From Candidatus Competibacteraceae bacterium (GTDB taxonomy: Bacteria > Pseudomonadota > Gammaproteobacteria > Competibacterales > Competibacteraceae): 5,001 nt of DNA. The notes beneath the pieces were generated by a model that worked only from the letters and a program-made list of their open reading frames with translations, was not told where the DNA came from and did not search any database. Position numbers and translations under genes: made by a program. Location of the stretch: NCBI GenBank assembly GCA_012032855.1, contig JAAUQA010000311.1, positions 1 to 5,001 on the forward strand, read 5' to 3'. Below are positions 1-5,001 of this stretch, piece after piece; within the stretch, counting starts at the first letter, position 1; the number at the start of each line of letters is the position of its first letter.

Positions 1-174
1 ACCCGCATACCGCTCTCAGTTGCAGGCCGCGTGGTCATGCCTGCTGAGCAAGACGGGCAGATCGCGCAGCACTTTTTCGATCTGCCCGGAGGGGTTCAGT
101 ATCATGTCCGCTTTGCGGAAGAGCGGGTACTGCAAGTGCCGGAAAGCGTCTTGGAACCATCCGCAGATGGATAA
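1..174 (+). CDS. C-terminal end of an unrecognised protein (5' end outside window)
   Basis: An open frame runs from the first base of the window to a TAA at 172-174 and gives 57 residues; the start lies upstream. I do not recognise the family. The visible part alternates short hydrophobic strands with glycines (residues 8-15 AGRVVMPA, then DLPGGVQYHVRF, then a V..VPESVLEPSADG tail). This resembles the end of a small beta-barrel (SH3/KOW-like) fold, but that is inference from the pattern only. It is absent from any longer reading on the opposite strand, and it converges on rlmB with an 18 bp gap that shows no terminator hairpin. Base composition resembles that of its neighbours. It could be a small hypothetical protein or the tail of a larger one. 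Confidence 0.55.
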   Translation, partial: TRIPLSVAGRVVMPAEQDGQIAQHFFDLPGGVQYHVRFAEERVLQVPESVLEPSADG

Positions 175-192
175 TCCAGTCTTCAACCGCTG

Positions 193-945
193 TCAATGAG
201 TGCGCTGGCGCACCGCTTCGAACAAGAACACGCCCGCCGCGACCGACACATTGAGACTCTCGACGCTACCCGCCATCGGAATGTGCGCCAATACATCGCA
301 CGTCTCCCGGGTCAGTCGTCGTAGGCCTTTTTCCTCCGCACCCATTACTAAGGCTACCGGGCCGGTGAAATCCACTGAATATATGCTCTGTTCAGCCTCG
401 CCGGCAGCGCCGATGAGCCACAGTCCCTGCTCTTGCAACTGACGCAACGCACGGGCCAGATTGGTCACTTGAATAAAGGGAACATGTTCCGCTGCCCCGC
501 TAGCCACTTTGCGTACCGTCGTGGTCAGCCCCGCTGCTCGATCCGCAGGAACCAACACCGCATGTACGCCTGCCGCATCGGCGCTGCGCAGGCAAGCGCC
601 TAAATTATGTGGATCTTGCACGCTATCCAACACCAGCAGCAAAGGCGGACCGTGCACGGCAGCTAGCAAGGCCGGCAGATCGCTTTCATCCTGAACCGTC
701 ACGGCGGAACCGGTATAACGCGCGACCACACCTTGATGACGGGTTTGTTGGCTTAGCCGATCTAATTCATCCCGATCAGTAAAACGCACTTGCACACCGC
801 GCTGTTCCGCTTCCTCCAACAGGGTTCGTATTCGAGCATCTCGACGCCGTCGTTCTACCCGGATACTTTCCAAGCGCTCGGGATGATTCTTCAGCGCGGC
901 TGTCACGGCGTGTAGACCGGACAGCCACTGTTCTTGATCCGCCAT
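193..945 (-). CDS. rlmB: 23S rRNA (guanosine-2'-O-)-methyltransferase RlmB
   Basis: An intact 250-residue SpoU/TrmH-family (SPOUT) methyltransferase; E. coli RlmB has 243 residues. The family member RlmB transfers a methyl group from S-adenosylmethionine to the 2'-O of G2251 in the peptidyl-transferase P-loop of 23S rRNA. Residues 1 to about 75 form the small L30e-like RNA-binding domain, starting with the typical WLSGLHAVTAAL. The three SPOUT motifs follow: motif 1 at 106-125 (LDSVQDPHNLGACLRSAD, with Asn114 and Arg120), motif 2 at 201-208 (MGAEEKGL, Glu204) and motif 3 at 222-236 (IPMAGSVESLNVSVA, Asn232), which make the trefoil-knot cofactor site. The ATG shares one base with the rnr stop (TGATG) and has a good Shine-Dalgarno, so it is probably coupled to rnr. 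The rnr-rlmB order matches E. coli and supports the assignment. Confidence 0.96.
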   Translation of the reverse strand: MADQEQWLSGLHAVTAALKNHPERLESIRVERRRRDARIRTLLEEAEQRGVQVRFTDRDELDRLSQQTRHQGVVARYTGSAVTVQDESDLPALLAAVHGPPLLLVLDSVQDPHNLGACLRSADAAGVHAVLVPADRAAGLTTTVRKVASGAAEHVPFIQVTNLARALRQLQEQGLWLIGAAGEAEQSIYSVDFTGPVALVMGAEEKGLRRLTRETCDVLAHIPMAGSVESLNVSVAAGVFLFEAVRQRTH

Positions 946-1613
946 CAGTTCACCTTGCCCGGCCGCCGTTTTTTCTTGACGGTGTCCTTCCGGGTACCGA
1001 CCAATTCGAAATCGATCTTACGCTCGTCCAAATCCACCCGGACAACTTTTACCCGCAGCGGATCGCCTAATCGATAAACTTGGCCGCTGCGCTCACCTTG
1101 TAACCGGTGGCCGATGGGGTCGAAATGATAATAATCGTTGCGTAACGCAGTGACATGCACCAAGCCTTCTACGAAGACTTCCTGTAGTTTCACAAACAGC
1201 CCGAACGCGGTGACCGCCGCCACTACCCCGTCGAACACTTCGCCAACCTTATCCAGCATGTATTCGCATTTCAGCCATTCCACAGCATCGCGGGTCGCGT
1301 CGTCGGCACGTCGCTCGGTCATGGAACAGTGTTCGCCCAAGCCGACTATGTTCAAGAGTGAGTAGCTAAAGTCCTTGGCTTTGCCGCCGTGTAGCACATG
1401 CCGGATGGCGCGATGAACCAGCAGATCGGGGTAGCGTCGAATCGGTGAGGTGAAATGTGCGTAAGCCTCGTGAGCCAAACCGAAATGCCCGAGTTTGGAC
1501 GGGCTATACACAGCCTGAGTCAGCGAACGCAGCAATACAGTTTGAATCAACGGGGCGTCGGGGCGCGCGTTCACTCGTTGTAATAACTGAGCATAATCTT
1601 GGCGTGGGTTCAT
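945..1613 (-). CDS. rnr: RNase R C-terminal segment (end of RNB, S1 domain, basic tail)
   Basis: This segment holds the last part of the RNB domain, with DYAQLLQRVNARPDAPLIQT and the strongly conserved AHFTSPIRRYPDLLVHR (residues 52-68), which contains the arginine pair used in RNA backbone contact and catalysis. About residues 123-206 form the S1 RNA-binding domain (GEVFDGVVAAVTAFGLFVKL, then VEGLVHVTAL and RLGDPLRVKVVRVDLDERKI). A short lysine/arginine tail (KKKRRPGK) ends the protein, as is common in RNase R. The ATG at 1613 overlaps the central segment's stop as ATGA and sits just after GGAGGGG. That purine run encodes the glycines of the family sequence in the corrected frame, so an independent gene start is unlikely. 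The TGA stop overlaps the rlmB start by one base. Confidence 0.8.
   Translation of the reverse strand: MNPRQDYAQLLQRVNARPDAPLIQTVLLRSLTQAVYSPSKLGHFGLAHEAYAHFTSPIRRYPDLLVHRAIRHVLHGGKAKDFSYSLLNIVGLGEHCSMTERRADDATRDAVEWLKCEYMLDKVGEVFDGVVAAVTAFGLFVKLQEVFVEGLVHVTALRNDYYHFDPIGHRLQGERSGQVYRLGDPLRVKVVRVDLDERKIDFELVGTRKDTVKKKRRPGKVN
951..956 (-). promoter_or_regulatory. Ribosome binding site of rlmB
   Basis: AAGGTG on the - strand lies 5 nt before the rlmB ATG at 945, inside the last codons of rnr. Together with the TGATG stop/start overlap it supports this start codon and translational coupling of rlmB to the end of rnr. Confidence 0.6.
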
Positions 1614-2506
1614 CCCCTCCGCCTAATTGCAAGCCCAGCTCTTTTAAGGAAGCCGCGCAGTTTTTCCAGCTTCCCTAACGTCGGCCCTTCATGAACCCGG
1701 TACAGCGCCGGCATGCGGTGCCGCCGCAGAAAACGGGCCGCCGCCACGTTAGCGACGATCATGCACTCTTCGATCAGCCGATGCGCATCATTGCGGGTGG
1801 TCGGGACAATCCGTTCAATTTTGCGATCCGCACCGTATTCAATAAGCGTTTCTTGGGTGTCGAAATCAATCGTACCTCGCTGTTCGCGGGCCTGCTGCAA
1901 GATGGCGTAAAGCGCGTATAGGTTATCCAAATGCGGTAGCAACGCTTTGTACTCTGCGCGAACGGCTTCATGCCGTTCCACCAAGATGGCGGCGACGGTG
2001 TCATAAGTCAGGCGAGCGGGGGAACGCATCACCGCTTCTACAAAGCGGGAGCGGATAATGCCACCCTCGGCATTCAGAGTCATGTCGCAGACTAGGCATA
2101 GCCGATCGACTTTTGGATTGAGCGAACACAGGCCGTTGGATAGCACTTCAGGCAGCATAGGAATGGCGCGATCCGGGAAATACACCGAGTTGCCCCGCCG
2201 CTGGGCTTCTTTATCCAGTGCCGTACCCGGTTGCACATACCAGGACACATCAGCGATAGCGACCAGCAAGCGCCAGTTGCGGCCACGCTGTTCGCAATAC
2301 ACCGCATCGTCGAAATCGCGGGCGGTAATCCCATCGATGGTCACCAACGGGAGATCACGTAGATCCCACCGTTCAGCTGTAGCGGTTTCGGGCACCTCGT
2401 CGCCGAACTGTTGAATTTCCTCCAACACTGCTGTCGGCCATTCGGTAGGAATATCGTGGCTGACAATCGCGATTTCCACTTCCATGCCGGGTGCCAGTGT
2501 GATCAC
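1610..2506 (-). CDS. rnr: RNase R central segment (RNB catalytic domain)
   Basis: This frame encodes most of the RNB exonuclease domain. In the numbering of this segment, the metal-binding aspartates are Asp58, Asp64, Asp66 and Asp67 in TIDGITARDFDDAVY. They match the Asp201/207/209/210 pattern of E. coli RNase II. Further family blocks are IADVSWYVQPGTALD, RGNSVYFPDRAIPMLPEVLS with LCSLNPKVDRL after it, and EECMIVANVAAARFL with ALYRVHEGP. It lies in the same frame as the N-terminal segment, separated by a TAA at 2548-2546 and about 100 bp that read well only in other frames. The nominal GTG at 2506 is probably not a real start, because true homology begins around LAPGMEVEIA. The final residues AGLAIRRRG are out of frame; the next frame gives ELGLQLGGGDEPTP. 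Confidence 0.8.
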   Translation of the reverse strand: MITLAPGMEVEIAIVSHDIPTEWPTAVLEEIQQFGDEVPETATAERWDLRDLPLVTIDGITARDFDDAVYCEQRGRNWRLLVAIADVSWYVQPGTALDKEAQRRGNSVYFPDRAIPMLPEVLSNGLCSLNPKVDRLCLVCDMTLNAEGGIIRSRFVEAVMRSPARLTYDTVAAILVERHEAVRAEYKALLPHLDNLYALYAILQQAREQRGTIDFDTQETLIEYGADRKIERIVPTTRNDAHRLIEECMIVANVAAARFLRRHRMPALYRVHEGPTLGKLEKLRGFLKRAGLAIRRRG

Positions 2507-2545
2507 CCAGCACTTTCTTTGACGCGACCGATGGGACGATTGCGT

Positions 2546-3181
2546 TTATTGGGCTGTTCGACGATTTCGACGATGACGATCTGGCCGGGTTTGCGCCTCG
2601 CCTTGATACTCCAGAGGGACCATAATGTCTTGATTGACCCGCCGATTGTCCGGCACGACGAAACCAAGGCCGCGCTCCTGGAAAAACCGCCCGACCACCC
2701 GTTGGGTATTGCGCTCCAGAATTTCCACTAGGGCACCTTCGCGGCGGCCCCGGTGATCGACGCCGGCTACCCGCATCACGACGCGATCCCCGTGCAACAG
2801 GGAGCGCATCTGTCGTGGGGAGATATAGAGATCATCACCACCGGTATCCGGGGTCAGAAAGCCGTATCCTTCAGGATGACCGATCACCCGCCCTGGGATC
2901 AAATCCATTTTAGCGATCAATCCGTAGCCTCGTCGGCGGTTGCGGATTAGCTGACCGTCTCGTTCCATGGCGCGCAGTCGGCGGCGCAGTGCTTCGATTT
3001 CCCACTCTTCCCGCAACTGCAATTCATCGCATAATTCTTCTTGGGTGAGGGGAGCGCCTTTTTTTTCCAGAAATTCGATCAAAAACTCACGGCTAGGAAT
3101 GGCGCGGCCATATTTTTCTTGTTCCCGTTCGAGCAGCGGGTCGCGCTTGCGCCAAGCACGCTGGCGTTTAGTTTGGCTCAT
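2546..3181 (-). CDS. rnr: RNase R N-terminal segment (winged helix and cold-shock domains)
   Basis: This 211-residue frame carries the start of RNase R. Residues 1-24 are basic and charged. About 27-90 is the winged-helix RNase II/R N-terminal domain (IPSREFLIEFLEKKGAPLT, ending RNRRRGYGL). About 95-155 is the first cold-shock/OB domain (GRVIGHPEGYGFLTPD, DDLYISPRQM), and a second begins near 160 (VGRFFQERGLGFVVPDNR). Family-like sequence stops at GEA (residues 194-196). The last 15 residues (QTRPDRHRRNRRTAQ) are a frameshift tail. In the neighbouring frame the same bases read KPGQIVIVEIVEQPNKRNRP, as expected for the second cold-shock domain. As a stand-alone product it would lack any nuclease domain. 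Confidence 0.8.
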   Translation of the reverse strand: MSQTKRQRAWRKRDPLLEREQEKYGRAIPSREFLIEFLEKKGAPLTQEELCDELQLREEWEIEALRRRLRAMERDGQLIRNRRRGYGLIAKMDLIPGRVIGHPEGYGFLTPDTGGDDLYISPRQMRSLLHGDRVVMRVAGVDHRGRREGALVEILERNTQRVVGRFFQERGLGFVVPDNRRVNQDIMVPLEYQGEAQTRPDRHRRNRRTAQ

Positions 3182-3202
3182 GAATAATTTTGCATTGGAG
3201 GG

Positions 3203-3895
3203 CTATTGAAAAACTTCACCGTTGAAGATGGAAATGGGGGTACCGTCGAAACGAGTCAGCGTGAAGCCGGCGAAGGCTTCGTTATAGGTTTTACTGTAAT
3301 CCTGCAAGATACCGATAGCCTGCTGCTCTCCCGCCAATAACCCCTGGCTGCCGTCGGACCGATAATGCACGCCTGCGGCGTCGCGTGCCAGTGGAATATT
3401 GCTCGCCAGCTTGTTGATTTCGCCACCTAAAGTGAGATCAACAGCATCCGACAATGGTTCCAAGGCTGTGCCGTCGGGCGTGGGGCGCACCGGGTTTGGG
3501 ATCACGAAATTTTCGTTGAACAACGCTTTCAGCACAGTCGCGCAAGCACCCGAAAATACCGCATGGCCTGCTGGATAGGCCGGATGAGTCGGTGATCCTT
3601 CTGGATAAGCTAGGGGAAGCAATGCATGGCCGTTGCGAGAAACTGCTTGCGCCACGGCTGTGGAATCCAGTAACTCGGCAGCGATGCCGTAATTTTTGTT
3701 GCCCAGCCGCTGATTCTCGATACGACCGGCATATACTTCCGGGCGCAAGCGCCGATGCACCAACCATTTCTGATGCCAAGCGCTTTTCATCGCGACGCCC
3801 GCCGCCTTGGTCACCAGATGATTGATATCCGGCAAGCCGAAGGTGACGAAACCATCCTGGGTAAACGAATCGCGATAAGGATTTTCCAAGGCCAA
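3203..3895 (-). CDS. Vanadium haloperoxidase C-terminal segment (vanadate-binding PAP2-like domain)
   Basis: This segment carries the entire active site. In its own numbering these are Lys43 and Arg51, His104, Ala109-Gly110-His111, Arg171 and His177, the last being the vanadate ligand. Other family sequence includes FVTFGLPDINHLVTKAAG at the start, and LAGEQQAIGILQDYSKTYNE with a phenylalanine-rich C-terminus at the end. The nominal TTG start at 3895 is simply the first start-like codon after the frame break: the corrected protein reads through it as Ala-Leu-Ala-Leu-Glu-Asn. It is therefore the second half of one gene, not a separate cytoplasmic enzyme. The TAG stop is at 3205-3203. Confidence 0.8.
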   Translation of the reverse strand: MALENPYRDSFTQDGFVTFGLPDINHLVTKAAGVAMKSAWHQKWLVHRRLRPEVYAGRIENQRLGNKNYGIAAELLDSTAVAQAVSRNGHALLPLAYPEGSPTHPAYPAGHAVFSGACATVLKALFNENFVIPNPVRPTPDGTALEPLSDAVDLTLGGEINKLASNIPLARDAAGVHYRSDGSQGLLAGEQQAIGILQDYSKTYNEAFAGFTLTRFDGTPISIFNGEVFQ

Positions 3896-4950
3896 AGCTT
3901 CGGGACCGAATTGAACATGATCAACGCAGCATTGAAAAACGCCTGAAACGGAAAGTCGACATGCACATATTCCCCGAGATCTCGATTAGTCAGAATATAA
4001 CGCGGCGCCGATTGAAATTGCAGCGCGGCGGTGGGTAAGGCACCACGTTGTATCGCTAACCACTCATCGTAGTCGAGCATGAAATCGACGCCCGTCGACG
4101 GAAAACGGTATTGCTGGTCAATCGTCGCCATACCGTAGGGAATCGGCAACCACAGAAACTGGCTAACGTAAGGGCCGATCAGATCTCCCGGCGTCATCCC
4201 CCGGAACAGGGTATCCGGCGTTACCTGATCATTCGACGTCGGCCCGGCGATAACCGACAAGCGATTGAGATCCTCTACCGCCGCGGCGATCTGCGAATCG
4301 AACAGATAGTCGCGATGCGGCACGTCGCGGGTCAGCGCTTGCCAATAGACTTCCGCCATTTCCGCTGCCATTTCTGCACTGACAAAGGCTGGTGCTGGCG
4401 GGATGCGGGTAGCATGACTGCCAATGCCGGTCATTTCAAAGGCATAAGCTGCTTGCGGATTAGCTAATCGTTGGCCATTGTTTAAGCCTGCCTCGGAGGC
4501 CAAGGTGATTGCATCAAAATCGGCGGGATTACCGGTGGCCAACGCGGTATTTAAGGACTGATAAGCAGCCGGATCGACTTCGCCCAAGTCATTATGGGGC
4601 AAACACTTGGAAAAGTTGGCCCGGTTGTCAGCGTATAAGGCTTCGTCATCATTGCAAAGCTGGGGCGGTTGCCGCGCAAAAAAATGCGATCGTGCCGATT
4701 GGCTGCGCAACCAATACTCCTCGTAGCGTCGTCTGCCCGTGGTTAACGGCCCGATCTCTTCCGCTGCAACAGTCGAAGGGAGTGCTAACGTGCCGGCCGT
4801 CCCTAAGCCTGCGGTTAGTGCCATTAACCCCGATCCCCCAGCGGCTTGCAAGAAACGACGGCGAGATGGTAACGGATTGGTTGGTATCGGGGCAGATTGC
4901 GAGGGGTCTGTCTGTGGGGTTATTTCTCGGTTGTAATCTTTGTTATCCAT
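3811..4950 (-). CDS. Vanadium haloperoxidase N-terminal segment (Tat signal and helical domain)
   Basis: The open frame gives 379 residues. About 1-63 is a Tat signal region, and the remainder is the alpha-helical N-terminal half typical of bacterial and algal haloperoxidases. Blocks include RRYEEYWLRSQSARSHF, GLNNGQRLANPQAAYAFEMT, GDLIGPYVSQFLWLPIPYG and VDFPFQAFFNAALIMFN. Family-like sequence ends at Asn347; residues 348-379 (from SVPKLWPW to RISIIW) are an out-of-frame tail. The segment alone contains none of the vanadate ligands and would be inactive. Confidence 0.8.
   Translation of the reverse strand: MDNKDYNREITPQTDPSQSAPIPTNPLPSRRRFLQAAGGSGLMALTAGLGTAGTLALPSTVAAEEIGPLTTGRRRYEEYWLRSQSARSHFFARQPPQLCNDDEALYADNRANFSKCLPHNDLGEVDPAAYQSLNTALATGNPADFDAITLASEAGLNNGQRLANPQAAYAFEMTGIGSHATRIPPAPAFVSAEMAAEMAEVYWQALTRDVPHRDYLFDSQIAAAVEDLNRLSVIAGPTSNDQVTPDTLFRGMTPGDLIGPYVSQFLWLPIPYGMATIDQQYRFPSTGVDFMLDYDEWLAIQRGALPTAALQFQSAPRYILTNRDLGEYVHVDFPFQAFFNAALIMFNSVPKLWPWKILIAIRLPRMVSSPSACRISIIW
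4762..4950 (-). other. Twin-arginine (Tat) signal peptide coding region
   Basis: Residues 1-28 are polar (many Asp, Asn, Pro, Ser). The twin-arginine motif follows as SRRRFLQ at 29-35, then a weakly hydrophobic Gly/Ala/Leu stretch at about 36-57. A likely signal peptidase site lies near VAA at 61-63. This is the classic Tat layout, and export of a folded, cofactor-loaded enzyme to the periplasm is expected. The cleavage position is approximate. Confidence 0.85.
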
Positions 4951-5001
4951 AGTGTGCTCGGCAAAGACAGGGGTTTCAACAAGAGCTTATCTCCAGTTTA
5001 T
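4951..5001 (-). promoter_or_regulatory. Upstream leader of the haloperoxidase gene
   Basis: Fifty-one bases precede the haloperoxidase ATG to the window edge. The only Shine-Dalgarno-like element is a weak GAG at 4959-4957, six bases before the start. A TTGAAA resembling a -35 box occurs about 25 bases upstream of the ATG, but no matching -10 box is seen at the right distance. The promoter, if separate, probably lies outside the window. Confidence 0.25.

Larger units (their letters stand above)
945..3181 (-). pseudogene. rnr: Ribonuclease R gene, full extent, interrupted by frameshifts
   Basis: RNase R is a processive 3'-to-5' exoribonuclease that degrades structured RNA in mRNA decay, rRNA quality control and stress. 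The gene spans 2237 bp, not a multiple of three, and is broken into three open segments (3181-2546, 2506-1610, 1613-945). Undoing single-base insertions near 2593, 2514, 2497 and 1644, plus a +1 or -2 change near 1600, gives one continuous protein of about 743-744 residues, the usual family length. The order is complete: winged helix, two cold-shock domains, RNB nuclease with TIDGITARDFDDAVY, S1 domain and lysine-rich tail. The catalytic Asp cluster and the SPIRRYPD arginine region are intact. The ATG at 3181 gives a typical basic RNase R N-terminus; no Shine-Dalgarno is evident before it. Whether the gene is truly inactive or the sequence contains errors cannot be decided here; conservation elsewhere favours error or very recent damage. 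The enzyme identity is near certain. Confidence 0.88.
3203..4950 (-). pseudogene. Tat-exported vanadium-dependent haloperoxidase gene, full extent, one frameshift
   Basis: Vanadium haloperoxidases use vanadate to oxidise halides with hydrogen peroxide to a hypohalite-like species that halogenates organic compounds; they share the PAP2/acid phosphatase active site. The frame is broken near 3909. Adding one T after 3910 converts FNSVPKLWPW to FNFGPEALALENPY and gives a single protein of about 582 residues, close to algal bromoperoxidase length. In that numbering the vanadate pocket is Lys395 and Arg403 (QKWLVHRRLRPE), Gly462-His463 (HPAYPAGHAVFSGA) and Arg523/His529 (ARDAAGVHY). The spacings match Corallina bromoperoxidase Lys398/Arg406, Gly484/His485 and Arg545/His551. 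The usual PSGH serine is Ala461 here. His456 corresponds to Corallina His478. The ATG at 4950 is the first possible start: the upstream frame closes at TAA 4987-4989. The gene ends 21 bp before rnr. Bromide is the likelier halide by similarity, but this is inference. It may be functional if the indel is an error. Confidence 0.85.

Noticed and set aside
175..192. Bidirectional terminator between the converging + strand gene and rlmB.
   Set aside because: The 18 bp gap contains no inverted repeat or T-run on either strand.
1610..1620. GGAGGGG followed by an ATGA overlap, suggesting a real gene start and a split RNase R operon.
   Set aside because: Spacing from GGAGG to ATG is only two bases. 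In the one-base-corrected frame the same stretch encodes the conserved LGGGDEPTP region of RNase R.
2504..2506. GTG at 2506 as the start of an independent RNB-domain protein.
   Set aside because: No convincing Shine-Dalgarno is present, and upstream bases in neighbouring frames encode the missing part of the second cold-shock domain, so it is a fragment of rnr.
2546..2600. Programmed ribosomal frameshifting in rnr.
   Set aside because: No slippery heptamer with a downstream structure is visible, several separate shifts would be needed, and the family is not known to use recoding.
2058..2731. Overlapping + strand open frames (118 and 106 codons) opposite rnr.
   Set aside because: Their translations are composition-biased and without family features; they are shadows of the RNB and cold-shock coding sequence.
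3209..3227. Terminator-like hairpin on the - strand (CTTCA-ACGG-TGAAG followed by TTTTT) near the end of the haloperoxidase gene.
   Set aside because: The stem is only 5 bp with two G-C pairs, and it lies before the stop codon inside the coding sequence, so it is too weak to call.
4509..4952. Open frame of 147 codons on the + strand opposite the haloperoxidase N-terminus.
   Set aside because: It has no recognisable domain and lies antisense to a well supported coding region, which explains the open frame in GC-rich DNA.

Overview
The window looks like chromosomal DNA from a gammaproteobacterium of moderately high GC. The main evidence is the adjacent pair rnr (RNase R) and rlmB (23S rRNA Gm2251 methyltransferase), a gene order known from Escherichia coli and many relatives. 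Both proteins look proteobacterial throughout. The genus cannot be fixed from sequence alone.

Layout, in + strand coordinates. Positions 1-174 hold the 3' end of an unrecognised gene on the + strand. Everything else lies on the - strand and reads right to left: a Tat-exported vanadium-dependent haloperoxidase (4950 to 3203), rnr (3181 to 945) and rlmB (945 to 193). The haloperoxidase and rnr are 21 bp apart, and rnr and rlmB overlap by one base (TGATG). The three could therefore share a transcript, with rlmB translationally coupled to rnr. The + strand gene and rlmB converge with an 18 bp gap and no visible terminator hairpin. No RNA genes, insertion sequences, CRISPR arrays or large repeats were seen. 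No stretch longer than about 300 bases lacks a gene.

The most notable feature is broken reading frames. rnr is split into three open segments that together cover the whole enzyme: winged helix and cold-shock domains, RNB catalytic domain, then S1 domain and basic tail. Reading across the breaks restores family-like protein if single-base indels are undone at about 2593, 2514, 2497 and 1644, plus a +1 or -2 event at about 1600. The haloperoxidase is split in two by what looks like one missing T at about 3909. All catalytic residues of both enzymes are retained on the correct side of each break, and rlmB is intact. This pattern fits sequence or assembly error, or very recent inactivation, better than old pseudogenes. 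The data here cannot decide between them.

Functionally, RNase R and RlmB act in RNA decay/quality control and ribosome maturation. The haloperoxidase would work in the cell envelope, oxidising halide with hydrogen peroxide. No functional link between it and the RNA genes is evident beyond position. I did not find a convincing new multi-gene system in this window.
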